Assembly (NCBI RefSeq): GCF_029167365.1 | Contig: NZ_JARFNM010000001.1 | Coordinates: forward strand, 434,001 to 498,000 | Length of the DNA stretch: 64,000 nucleotides | DNA from: Amygdalobacter nucleatus | GTDB taxonomy: Bacteria > Bacillota > Clostridia > Saccharofermentanales > Fastidiosipilaceae | Reading direction: 5' to 3' | Shown here: one piece after another, positions 27,201 through 35,308 of the stretch | How positions within the stretch are numbered: the first letter of the stretch is position 1 | Layout of the letters: each line of letters opens with the position of its first letter | Notes under the pieces: generated by a model | The model's input: the letters and a program-made list of their open reading frames with translations, nothing else | Databases searched by the model: none | Told to the model about the DNA's origin: nothing | Translations under genes and position numbers: made by a program

Positions 27201-27906
27201 AGACTACTTCACCAAACGTTCAACTTGGATCATCGGCGGTGATGGTTGGGCTTACGATATTGGCTATGGTGGATTGGATCATGTGCTATCGACAGGCGAG
27301 AATGTCAATGTGTTGGTGTTGGATACAGAAGTTTACTCCAACACAGGCGGTCAAGCCTCCAAAGCTACGCCAACTGGTGCCATTGCGCAATTTGCTGCCG
27401 GTGGTAAAGCTATGGCAAAAAAAGACCTCGGCATGATGGTTATGAATTATGGCTATGTTTATGTTGCCCAAATTGCTATGGGTGCTAATCAAAGCCAGAC
27501 ATTAAAAGCATTAGTGGAAGCTGAGCAATATGATGGCCCTTCTTTGGTCATTGCATATTCGCCATGTATTGAGCATCAAATCAAAGGCGGCTTACGTTAC
27601 AGCCAACAAATAGAGAAAGAGGCAGTTGAGGCAGGCTATTGGCATCTTTATCGCTATGATCCAATGCGCCTGAATAAAGGCAAAAATCCGTTTCAGCTCG
27701 ATTCAAAGCAGCCTAAAGGTGACTTTGCTAGTTTCATGATGAACGAAGGGCGTTTCAGTGCTTTGACTAAGAAATATTCAGAAGATGAAGTGCAAAGAAT
27801 TATTGCACAGGCAAAATTTCATGCTGAGCAGCGCTATTTATCCTACTTGCGTAAAAGCAAAGAGTATGAAACTGTTCCAGCTGATTTCTTACATCCAGCT
27901 AATTAA
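24277..27906 (+). CDS. nifJ: pyruvate:ferredoxin (flavodoxin) oxidoreductase, single-chain
   Basis: The 1209-residue enzyme oxidises pyruvate with CoA to acetyl-CoA and CO2 and reduces ferredoxin or flavodoxin. Domains in order are the N-terminal pyruvate-binding part (GIYPITPSSPMADWVD), the gamma and CoA regions (MGSDGTVGANKNTIKII near residue 430), two 4Fe-4S clusters (CIQCNQCAFVCPH near 705 and CTSCAACVETCPAP near 758), then the thiamine diphosphate part with CAGCGETPY near 824 and GDGWAYDIGYGGLDHV near 988. The C-terminal extension is typical of the homodimeric form. A flavodoxin gene at 39446 could encode an acceptor. The start lies 12 bases after a terminator-like hairpin, so expression may depend on read-through. 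Confidence 0.96.
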   Translation: MEKRQQVTVDGNQAAALAAYAFTEVAGIYPITPSSPMADWVDKWSKQGKENIFRQTVNVIEMQSEGGAAAVLHGAASSGVLATTFTASQGLLLMIPDMFKIAGEMLPVVLHVAARTIATHALSIFGDHSDVMAARTTGFALLASSSVQEAYDMAVVTHLSAIKHSMPFIHFFDGFRTSHEIQRISILSDETLKSLVDKDAINKFRERALTPNKPVLYGSNQNGDIFFQAREACNMTYQTLADTVEAKMQRINALTGNNYQLFNYYGDSQAELVIVAMGSICETIKETINYLNKQGRQKLGLVQVHLYRPFVHAKLRAAIPTSCRKLAVLDRTKEPGANNEPLKLDVIAAFNGMPDAPLIIGGRYGLASKDTTPDDILALFNEMAKPEPKPEFTLAINDDVTHLSLPRTEHIDTTLPNTISCRFWGMGSDGTVGANKNTIKIIGDNTDLNVQAYFSYDSKKSGGLTISDLRFGKEPIHQPYLVNSADFVSCSQQSYVFKYDMLDDLKEGGSFLLNSIWTADDLERFLPAAYKQKLALKKIKLYLIDAYKIAKEIGLDKRTNTVLQAAFFKIAQVLPAELAQAYLNKYVAKTYALKGEEIVSMNLAAIAAGFANLEPIAIPEAWENCKLDGTSNNVGTPNWQTYSDQEEADFMQNIAEIMNRQKGDKLPVSAFMPYMRGNFPQGTTKHEKREIALQAPRWIAENCIQCNQCAFVCPHSVIRPFLITDEELAKAPYDLETAQGTRPYNDYKFRIQVSTLDCTSCAACVETCPAPKKALVMDDLTRMPEEPTKWNYLSSLPPKANPMKPTVVKGSQFNKPYFEFSGACAGCGETPYIKVLTQLFGDKMLISNATGCSSIYGAAVPSQPYCKDSCGRGPAWTNSLFEDNAENGFGMYLAGKQIQLRITKLLDELKQALTNLNMELTEAEQAIIDEWQAKMTVTDGTLERAAKLTDLLQNLLANSQATAIQGLFNEILNYKDYFTKRSTWIIGGDGWAYDIGYGGLDHVLSTGENVNVLVLDTEVYSNTGGQASKATPTGAIAQFAAGGKAMAKKDLGMMVMNYGYVYVAQIAMGANQSQTLKALVEAEQYDGPSLVIAYSPCIEHQIKGGLRYSQQIEKEAVEAGYWHLYRYDPMRLNKGKNPFQLDSKQPKGDFASFMMNEGRFSALTKKYSEDEVQRIIAQAKFHAEQRYLSYLRKSKEYETVPADFLHPAN

Positions 27907-28015
27907 CTTGGATATTTTGCTCGAAGTCATGCAGATAAAATGTATATAGATTATAATCAAATCATTATAGATAGTTTGTGCGGCTAATAGGGTTAAATTA
28001 TGAGCGGGCAAATAT

Positions 28016-28690
28016 ATGGAGAGAGCAGAATTATATAATCAACTATATCAACAAATTCGCGAACGAATTTTGAGCGGGCGGTTACAAATTGGCCAGCTTA
28101 TTTCGGAGCGTAGTTTGGCTGCTGAATTCCATAGCTCGCGTACACCAATTAGGCGTGCCTTGCAAGAATTACTCAAAGAAGGCCTATTAGTAAAACGCAG
28201 TCAGCGTGGATACATCGTTAATATAGCGACCTTAGATGACTTACGTGAGGTACATGATATTAGAATTTCTTTGGAAAGTTTAGCTTGCTATCAGGCAGCT
28301 CAACAGATGGATGAAACTGAATTTCAAGCCCTAGCTAATTTGAACTATGAAGCTCGCCAGATTATAGAGCACAGTGGCGATCCTAAGCTTTTATACAAAT
28401 TGCAAGAAAAGTTTTTAGCGCAAATTAATGCTTATAGTGGCATGACGAGACTCCAACAGCTTCAGGAGATTGTTGATGGCTATCTGCAGCATTTCGATAA
28501 TGTTTTTCTTTCTAACATTTTGCCAGAGTGTTCTATGATAGTGAAAGATAATGAAGATTTGGTGGAAGCGATGCGCAAACAAGATAAGGCCGCCATAGAA
28601 AGAATCGTCAAGCACCGTTATTCTATCAGTTATGATTACATCTGTAATAAGCTAAAAGCACACAGTGATTTACAAGCAACAAAAGATTAA
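28016..28690 (+). CDS. GntR-family regulator, FadR (FCD) subfamily
   Basis: The 224-residue protein has an N-terminal winged helix (LYQQIRERILSGRLQIGQLI, then ERSLAAEFHSSRTPIRRALQELLKEG) in residues 5-70 and a C-terminal helical FCD-type ligand domain (LREVHDIRISLESLACYQAA ... IVKHRYSI). Members respond to organic acids or sugars and bind short palindromes. Its position 109 bases after nifJ makes pyruvate or central metabolism a possible theme. The 32-base palindrome upstream of nifJ is a candidate site, but nothing proves the link. The ribosome binding site is weak. Confidence 0.85.
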   Translation: MERAELYNQLYQQIRERILSGRLQIGQLISERSLAAEFHSSRTPIRRALQELLKEGLLVKRSQRGYIVNIATLDDLREVHDIRISLESLACYQAAQQMDETEFQALANLNYEARQIIEHSGDPKLLYKLQEKFLAQINAYSGMTRLQQLQEIVDGYLQHFDNVFLSNILPECSMIVKDNEDLVEAMRKQDKAAIERIVKHRYSISYDYICNKLKAHSDLQATKD

Positions 28691-28790
28691 GCAAAAAATC
28701 TTATCCATGTAAAATAAGTAGCCCTATTTTTAGCTTTTTCATCTATAATTAGATTGCATTGATTTGAAAAAGCCCGATATGGAGGAATAT

Positions 28791-30428
28791 ATGAAAGCAT
28801 TAGTTGGCCGTTATTTTTTGACAAGTATGAGCAATTTACCGGTTTTGACCTTTAGTTTTTTAATTCTAGTTGTAGTTTTGTTGCTCGTTAGTTTAGCTTT
28901 GCATTATCTATCTAAAATGCGTAAGGCATTTACTTCAATACATGGTAGTTTACGGCAAGTGGCACATCTTGTGACAGATATTGATAGTTGCGATATTGCG
29001 AACTTAAAGAAGCTGAGTCAAATTGTCAATGAGAATGGTTTTGACTTACTGGATAGTGCAACGAAGCAGTTAATCGATGACTCCAAACGGCTTTATCATG
29101 AGAAATGGATTACCAAACCAAGTAATGTTTATAACTTCGATAATCTGTTAACACGTCAACAATATACACTATTTACCTATGAGATACCGCTACAGTTAGT
29201 AGCTGTTTCTTCCTTGCTTTCAGCTATTTTTTGGCTATCAGGTTTTTCTTTCTTAAGTGATCAAAGTGCGCTTGTTTTGGGCATTAGTAGCTTGCCGGTT
29301 CTATTAGGTGCTTTCATGGCTTTGATCCTAGCTATTACTGTGCAACGTAATCACTACCAAATTCAGCAGGCGATCAATTATTTGTCAGAAGTTACGATGC
29401 GCCGTATCCCTGTCTTTGAAGAATTAGCTGGCACGGCTGTCTTGATTGATTCGTTTGTGCGTTATGACCGTGAGATGAACGAATCTGTTGCTTATTTAGC
29501 TGAAACAGTTGACAAATTAAGTAGAAGTGAATTAGCCAAAGAAATCAGTGCCAACGTACGTGATGTCATGTTGAACGAAATTGCGCCAGCTTATCAGCAA
29601 GCAAGTAATGCTTTAGTTGATTTGGCTACGGAATTGCAGACTAAACAGAGCCAAGGCATGGAAGTGTTGGCGCGTGAATTTACCAATGTGGTTGCAAGTA
29701 ACTTGAATGAACAGTTAAGTGGCTTTTACAAGCAAGTGGATAATTTGGCAGCTAGATTACAGGCTAGTTCAACTGATGTTGATTTAGCTTTGGCAAATTT
29801 GGCACAAGCTAAGGCGGATCAATTAAGTTTGCAGCAAAATACCGAACAAGCTTTGCAGGAATTGGCTCAAGCTAGACAAGATTGGCAGGCTGATATGCAA
29901 AGGAGCGCCGAGGCTATTTCTAGCATGGCTGAGACAGCATCTAACCTTGAGAGTGTCTATACGGGCGAGCAAAACCAATTAGCAGATCGTCTCAATAACT
30001 TGAGTGGTGAATTACAAGGCTTTGCAGAAGAGATTAACCAACTACTTTCCAATTTGGTAAAGGAAAATACAAATACGCGTGAAGTGGTTGAAAATTTGGA
30101 AAATTCAAACAATCGTTTGCTCAGTGACTTACATCAATTGTCGATGGAGATGACACGCAATTCTGATATATTGAGTCGTCAGAGCTCACAGATCAACGAT
30201 AGTTTGGCTAATTTGAATGAACATTTGAATCAGTCAATCAATCAGTTCTCTTATCAGTTGCAAGCTGGTGTGAAAAACACCTTGAATGAATTTGACTCGA
30301 GTTTGGCTGAAATCAGTTTACGTTTGGCTAACACAACAGCCGAGATCAAAGATAGCGCTCAGAGTATTACTAACAGCTTGCGGGCCAAGAATACATTAGC
30401 AGGTAATGAGGAAGTTGCTGAACGGTAG
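28791..30428 (+). CDS. membrane protein with three helices and long coiled-coil tail
   Basis: The 545-residue protein has one hydrophobic helix at about residues 9-31, a cytoplasmic-looking loop of about 95 residues, two more helices at about 126-146 and 155-181, then roughly 350 residues of heptad-rich, Gln/Asn/Ser/Leu-rich coiled coil. This order (one helix, loop, helical pair, tail) matches the TolQ/MotA/ZorA topology, but I see no convincing sequence signature of those families and no MotB/ZorB-like partner. GGAGGA selects the ATG at 28791. The next gene starts 9 bases after its stop, so the two are probably cotranscribed and may act together. Function unknown. Confidence 0.75.
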   Translation: MKALVGRYFLTSMSNLPVLTFSFLILVVVLLLVSLALHYLSKMRKAFTSIHGSLRQVAHLVTDIDSCDIANLKKLSQIVNENGFDLLDSATKQLIDDSKRLYHEKWITKPSNVYNFDNLLTRQQYTLFTYEIPLQLVAVSSLLSAIFWLSGFSFLSDQSALVLGISSLPVLLGAFMALILAITVQRNHYQIQQAINYLSEVTMRRIPVFEELAGTAVLIDSFVRYDREMNESVAYLAETVDKLSRSELAKEISANVRDVMLNEIAPAYQQASNALVDLATELQTKQSQGMEVLAREFTNVVASNLNEQLSGFYKQVDNLAARLQASSTDVDLALANLAQAKADQLSLQQNTEQALQELAQARQDWQADMQRSAEAISSMAETASNLESVYTGEQNQLADRLNNLSGELQGFAEEINQLLSNLVKENTNTREVVENLENSNNRLLSDLHQLSMEMTRNSDILSRQSSQINDSLANLNEHLNQSINQFSYQLQAGVKNTLNEFDSSLAEISLRLANTTAEIKDSAQSITNSLRAKNTLAGNEEVAER

Positions 30429-30437
30429 GAGAGGTGT

Positions 30438-32144
30438 ATGGTCAACAAAAAGAACCGTGGCAAGGGTCATAAAAGTCGCTTAGCCAGCCTCGATGGTCAA
30501 CGTTTGCAAAAAGTTAGTAAAAATGCCACGACATCAAGTAAGGCGGTAAAAGCTAAGGCTCAACATATCGAAATTGGCACTAAATCGCAAGAGAGCCAGC
30601 AAAATTCAGCTAACTTCATTAAAGAGTGGTTAGCTCAACTTGATGAGCTAAAAACTAATGATAATGTTGGCGAGGCATTGCCCGACTGTAAGATTCGCTT
30701 GCAAGATGCCTTACAATTCATTCGCCAGACGCATTTTTTGATTGATGAAATACCTGGCCAGATTAGTCGTAGAGAAGTTAATGCTTTTTTGGATCAGATT
30801 GCGCGTCTTTCGACCAACCAATTACCGATTTTTACCAATGAACTTAGTTCTAAGGAAATAAGTTTGATTTATGCTGCCTTTACCGAGCCCTTGTACAAGG
30901 AAGAAAAGCAGATTTTGCGCAATATGGCGCTTTTCCGCTCCAGTTATTATACCTTTATCATCGGCTTTACAACTTGGCAACACGCTTTTCCAAATCCTGA
31001 CATGCAGCTTACTTTGAGCTTAGTGTACAAGTATTTGCAATCCCAGCATGACTTGGAGCGACCAGTTTTTGCCAAAGAGTTATTGGCAGATCACTGTTCG
31101 CTTGATTTGTCAGATCGGATTTTTATTCAGCAGTGTGTGCGTTTGCTAGAGAAAGAGCTTTTAATCAAGCAGAAGTTTGCCAATTTAACTGAGTTTTTCC
31201 AGCATTATGCTATTCAAAATCACAGTGCCTTTGCTGCTACCTTGCTAGGCTACTTTTTCCTCATGGTCGATTGGACTTGGTATGTTAAGGAGTCGAGGCT
31301 GCTTTTCATACATTTACCGCTCATGTTGAAGGAAGTGGCAGCGGAGATTATCAGTAGAATGATCAGTTTGGATCAGACAGCGTCCAAATCGAAGAACTTT
31401 TTGTTCAGGCAACTAGAACAAATTTTGACGGATAATAAATTCAAGCAACGCATATGGCCGGTAATTAAGCCTGAATTAAGAGATAGTTATCAGCGGTGGA
31501 CGATTGAAGATAAAATCAGCAATCATTGTTTGAACAATGTGCTGAAACGTGCCTTTTTGCTGAATTATATTGAGGACATCTTGGACGTGGCTGATTTAGG
31601 TCCTGATATTTTGGCAATTCGTTTCCGCAATTTCTTGCTGATTGATGATGCTAATCAGAAAGATCGTATTTTGTACTATGACAATGCCACAATTAGAGAA
31701 TTATTGGCGCAAGAATTGCCCGAAACTTATTTGGCTAGCCCACCATTGGGCGTCCGCTTGGCCAAAGATGCTCTAGCTAATCAGAATTTACAAGGCATAA
31801 TTGCCATTATGTTGACTGATGGTGAACTGAAAGATAGCCAGATGTTGATGAATTATGCCGTGGAAAGACTGATAGAAGTGCCTAATAAGTCAGGTACAGC
31901 CGTTTTGAAAGATTGGACCAAGAAGCAAGTATCTGAAGCTAACATTCAGATGGCTCAACCTTTAATGAACAATCAAGCACCATTAAGAGATGTGCCTAAA
32001 GCAAAAGCAGATTTAGCCTTTAATGCCTTGCCTATTCAAAATCCAGTAAAAGAGATTTGGCAGGCGAAAGCTAAAGCAGAAATGCCAGCCGTACCTGGAC
32101 AGATGGGAGAAAGTAGACGACCAAATATTCGTCGTCGCCGTTAA
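30438..32144 (+). CDS. unrecognised 568-residue soluble protein
   Basis: The product starts with a basic, probably disordered region (MVNKKNRGKGHKSRLASL, residues 1-60) and ends with a second one carrying RRPNIRRRR. Between them lie about 400 residues with helical, hydrophobic-aromatic patterns (for example FIIGFTTWQHAFPNPDMQL and LGYFFLMVDWTWYVKESRL) but no secretion signal and no motif I can name. GGAGAGG precedes the ATG. It is tightly linked to the upstream coiled-coil membrane protein and 9 bases from the DUF4015 gene. The basic ends could contact nucleic acid or a membrane surface. I do not recognise a family. Confidence 0.7.
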   Translation: MVNKKNRGKGHKSRLASLDGQRLQKVSKNATTSSKAVKAKAQHIEIGTKSQESQQNSANFIKEWLAQLDELKTNDNVGEALPDCKIRLQDALQFIRQTHFLIDEIPGQISRREVNAFLDQIARLSTNQLPIFTNELSSKEISLIYAAFTEPLYKEEKQILRNMALFRSSYYTFIIGFTTWQHAFPNPDMQLTLSLVYKYLQSQHDLERPVFAKELLADHCSLDLSDRIFIQQCVRLLEKELLIKQKFANLTEFFQHYAIQNHSAFAATLLGYFFLMVDWTWYVKESRLLFIHLPLMLKEVAAEIISRMISLDQTASKSKNFLFRQLEQILTDNKFKQRIWPVIKPELRDSYQRWTIEDKISNHCLNNVLKRAFLLNYIEDILDVADLGPDILAIRFRNFLLIDDANQKDRILYYDNATIRELLAQELPETYLASPPLGVRLAKDALANQNLQGIIAIMLTDGELKDSQMLMNYAVERLIEVPNKSGTAVLKDWTKKQVSEANIQMAQPLMNNQAPLRDVPKAKADLAFNALPIQNPVKEIWQAKAKAEMPAVPGQMGESRRPNIRRRR

Positions 32145-32153
32145 GTTATCGAC

Positions 32154-33695
32154 ATGAAAAAATTGAAGATGAATATACCTACAGCCTGGCTCAAATTCTC
32201 TAAACTGTCACTTATAGTTTGTGCGTTGGTGATAGTTTGGTTTGGCTTGTTAAGAATTAGGCCGAAGCTTGAAAATAAGCAAGCTAAAGCTAGCTTACCG
32301 ACCGAAACTGACTTGAATGGTCAGCTTGTTACAACTTCAACAAGTTCAGTGAGTGACCAGATATTAAGCGCCAATGAAGCTGCGAGAGCTGTGCAAAAAG
32401 CTGCTAGTGAAGTTGAAGAGACACAGGTTGTAAATTCAGGAAATTTGACAGAGAATGGCGAGATAAGCGCTTTTGAGCTGGCGAAAAATGCAAGCTCAGG
32501 CCACAATGCGAAAAATGGAGATAGTTTGGCATATTACAGCTTTGAGCAACAACAAAAACTAGATAAATTTTTCGGGCCATTACCATTTATCAACCAATTA
32601 CAGATAATCCGTCATTTCAAAGTCAGAGGCTTGTATGCGGCAAATGCCGAGAATATTTTTGATTTGATCAGTCTGATTAAGAACAGTGAACTAAATGCTG
32701 TTGTCATCAATGTAAAATCAGACTCATATTTTCATTACTCAACCCAAAGCAAAATTGCGCGTCAGGCGAATTTGAGTATTGAAGCTAGTGATGATTTGCA
32801 GACTAAGATTAAGCAATTAAAAGCTGCCGGTATACGTGTGATTGGCAAAATTTCATGCTTCAAAGATACTTTACTTGCCCGAAATTATCCTGATTTTGCC
32901 ATTAAAGATCGCGAAAATCGGGTGATTAATTGGGCCAATGAGGGTGAAGCTTCTTTTGTTAATCCTTACAATATCAATGTTTGGCGCTATTTAAGAGACT
33001 GTTGTTATGAAGCAATTGATTTAGGCTGCGACGAATTAATTTTGGATCAAGTTCGTTTCCCTTCTGGCCTTGCGAGCAATGAAGTTGGCAATGTTTACTA
33101 CGGCGAAAAGGAAGATTTGCCTGATAAACCTTCTGCTATTTCTAGGTTCCTTGAGTTTATGCGGGTGGAAATTTCGGACAAATTACAAGTCCCTTTAACA
33201 GCTTCCCTTTATGACATACACAGTGACAAGGGCTCAGAATTGACAGGCCAGAGTTATAAGCTGTTTAGCACTTGTGGTATAGACAGTATTGCACCAAATT
33301 TGTTCCCAGCTGATTATGCTAACGCCTCACAATGGTATGGCAATGGAGTTGGGACAGAGATTAACGGTCAATTATTTAAAGCACCAGACTTAGATCCTTA
33401 TGGCGTTATTTCTGCTACTTCTAATTATTATTTGCATAACTTTGGCAAAACTCAGCAGCGTACGTTCTATCGGCCATATTTGCAAGCCTTTACAGCTTAT
33501 TACTTGCCGAGGAAATATTGGCATGAGTATACGCCTTTAGAAATTGCTAAACAGATTAAAGCCTTACAGGATAATGGCTTCACAGAATATATTTTGTGGA
33601 ACAATGAAGCTAGTTATAGTCAAAACATTTTTCAAGAGTTAGGCAATTTGCAAGCCAATAAAGTACCAACTTCAACGACGATTAGCGAACACTAA
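32154..33695 (+). CDS. membrane-anchored putative glycoside hydrolase, DUF4015/GHL13-like
   Basis: The 513-residue protein has an N-terminal signal anchor at about residues 15-32 (SKLSLIVCALVIVWFGLL), a Ser/Glu-rich linker to about residue 140, and a TIM-barrel domain of the DUF4015 putative glycoside hydrolase family: VRGLYAANAENIFDLISLI, NAVVINVKSD, VIGKISCFKD and LGCDELILDQVRFPSG, then LTASLYDIHS. Family members are placed near other alpha/beta-barrel glycosidases, but their substrate is not established. It would act outside the membrane, perhaps on cell-wall or capsule glycans. The ribosome binding site is poor, suggesting translational coupling to the gene before it. Confidence 0.8.
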   Translation: MKKLKMNIPTAWLKFSKLSLIVCALVIVWFGLLRIRPKLENKQAKASLPTETDLNGQLVTTSTSSVSDQILSANEAARAVQKAASEVEETQVVNSGNLTENGEISAFELAKNASSGHNAKNGDSLAYYSFEQQQKLDKFFGPLPFINQLQIIRHFKVRGLYAANAENIFDLISLIKNSELNAVVINVKSDSYFHYSTQSKIARQANLSIEASDDLQTKIKQLKAAGIRVIGKISCFKDTLLARNYPDFAIKDRENRVINWANEGEASFVNPYNINVWRYLRDCCYEAIDLGCDELILDQVRFPSGLASNEVGNVYYGEKEDLPDKPSAISRFLEFMRVEISDKLQVPLTASLYDIHSDKGSELTGQSYKLFSTCGIDSIAPNLFPADYANASQWYGNGVGTEINGQLFKAPDLDPYGVISATSNYYLHNFGKTQQRTFYRPYLQAFTAYYLPRKYWHEYTPLEIAKQIKALQDNGFTEYILWNNEASYSQNIFQELGNLQANKVPTSTTISEH

Positions 33696-33815
33696 CTTGG
33701 ATATGTTGACATCTGCCTGTAATCATTTCTTTAAATAGATGTCATATGGCTGCCTTGACTGTCAGCTAATATTTATCATGACAAGTTATCTATTGCAGAA
33801 TTAGAGGTAGAATCT

Positions 33816-35225
33816 ATGGAATATACACGTGAATCAATCAGGCTGTTTGCGCAAAGTTATAAATTGATTACAGTGTATAAGGGTGTATTGGCTAATAAAG
33901 TTGGGCATAGCTTGTGCAAGTTCCTTGATTTACTGGCAGAGACAGAAGATCCAGATATGCGCTTGTTAGATGCTTATTGTGAGTTTTTTGCTAATTTAGC
34001 CAAAGAGCGGGCTGATGTCAGCTTGGCAGGTTACTTGATTGAGCAGATATTATTGGATATGAATACATTTACCCAGAATCCAATTGCAGCCTCTAACTAT
34101 ATTTCTGATGCAATTTTGACTGACTTGGAGTGCTTACAAGCAATTTGCACGATCAACGCTGAAGCTTTGCGTGATTATCTGCGTTCGCTTTATATTTTGA
34201 CAGCCCATGAAGAGTTTTTACCTTTAGTCAGTCGCTTACCACTCTTTTTTAGTGAAGTTAATGATTTGGACAAAGTTGGCAAAGATGACGGCAGTTTACA
34301 GACTTGGTGTTTGCTTTATAAGTCACTTATTTTTGCGTTAGACAAGCGGGAAGATTTTGTTGGTATGTTGCCACGTTTGCGTAAATTCCACGAAACATCT
34401 GGCGCTGGCCTCTTTTGCCGCTATAAAGCTGCTTACTTTAATCAAAATGTGCATGTTTTGCCAGCTGCTTATTATCCCAAAGATACAGAATTTTTCGATT
34501 ATAATGGCATTTGCGTTAAGGTTATTGAAAACACGGCTCGCTTTATTGTGCATGGTGAAAGTCATAATATTGTCTTGGCAGGTCCAGCTTGCTTAGGCAA
34601 AACTACGACTTTGTGCTTGTTGCCAGAACAATTTGTGAAGGCTGGTTATCGCTATTTAGAATTATGTGCTAATCAGAATTGGACGGAAGAAAGTTGGCAA
34701 AACTTGTTCGCATTTTTGGATTTACATGCCAAAAGTAATTTGAAAATCGTGTTAGCTATTTTGCGTTTAGGCACCTGTGTTCCAACAAAACTGAACAATT
34801 CAAGCTTAGCTGTGCGAGGTGCAAGCAGTTTCGATCAACGTTTGGAAATTTTCAGCCATGTTTGTCAGTATCGCTTGCCTAAAAATTGCCTGATTTATGC
34901 TAGTTATGACGGATCTTTGCAAGCTTTGTCCAAACAATTACCGTTCTTGCATCGCTATTTCCAAGTGCCGCTTGAATTTAAGTTACCTAATCGGGAAGAA
35001 TATTTAGCATCTGTTTATGCCTTTGCTAAATTATCTAATTTTGCAGTTGATGATCCTAAATTGACAGAGGCAGCTTTGACGTATGCCAAGCAAAAGCAAG
35101 CGTATGACCTTGATGTGGCGCGCGATTTCATTGAAGTTTGGCGCTGTATGCAAAATGATGAAATGACTTTGACTTATGATAAAGTTCAGTCAGCAAGTGA
35201 AACTAATAGTTCTACTCCAACTTGA
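33816..35225 (+). CDS. divergent DUF815-type AAA+ protein
   Basis: The 469-residue protein has a helical N-terminal half and a C-terminal domain aligning with DUF815 predicted ATPases: SGAGLFCRYKAAY near 198, then VIENTARFIVHGESHNIVLAGP, the P-loop GPACLGKTTT near residue 255, a LPKNCLIYASYDG sensor-like strand and the RYFQVPLEFKLPNREEYL segment. The P-loop keeps Gly-Lys-Thr, but the strand expected to carry the Walker B acidic pair reads IVLAILRLG with no acid, so ATP hydrolysis is doubtful. A GAGGTAG site precedes the ATG. It is co-directional with the three unknown genes upstream and prfC downstream. Confidence 0.7.
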   Translation: MEYTRESIRLFAQSYKLITVYKGVLANKVGHSLCKFLDLLAETEDPDMRLLDAYCEFFANLAKERADVSLAGYLIEQILLDMNTFTQNPIAASNYISDAILTDLECLQAICTINAEALRDYLRSLYILTAHEEFLPLVSRLPLFFSEVNDLDKVGKDDGSLQTWCLLYKSLIFALDKREDFVGMLPRLRKFHETSGAGLFCRYKAAYFNQNVHVLPAAYYPKDTEFFDYNGICVKVIENTARFIVHGESHNIVLAGPACLGKTTTLCLLPEQFVKAGYRYLELCANQNWTEESWQNLFAFLDLHAKSNLKIVLAILRLGTCVPTKLNNSSLAVRGASSFDQRLEIFSHVCQYRLPKNCLIYASYDGSLQALSKQLPFLHRYFQVPLEFKLPNREEYLASVYAFAKLSNFAVDDPKLTEAALTYAKQKQAYDLDVARDFIEVWRCMQNDEMTLTYDKVQSASETNSSTPT

Positions 35226-35241
35226 TTAGTTTTTAGGATTT

Positions 35242-35269
35242 TTGCAGGACTTGTTAGAAGCTGTATAAT
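35242..35269 (+). promoter_or_regulatory. promoter of prfC
   Basis: TTGCAG (35242-35247), a 16-base spacer and TATAAT (35264-35269) lie 39 bases before the prfC start. Confidence 0.7.
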
Positions 35270-35308
35270 ACGGCATAATTTGGAGACGAAAAAGGAATAT
35301 AGATTAAT

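Noticed and set aside
28791-32144. Zorya-type defence system
   Set aside because: Only the helix order recalls ZorA. There is no MotB/OmpA-like ZorB, no ZorC/D helicase, and the neighbours are not defence genes.
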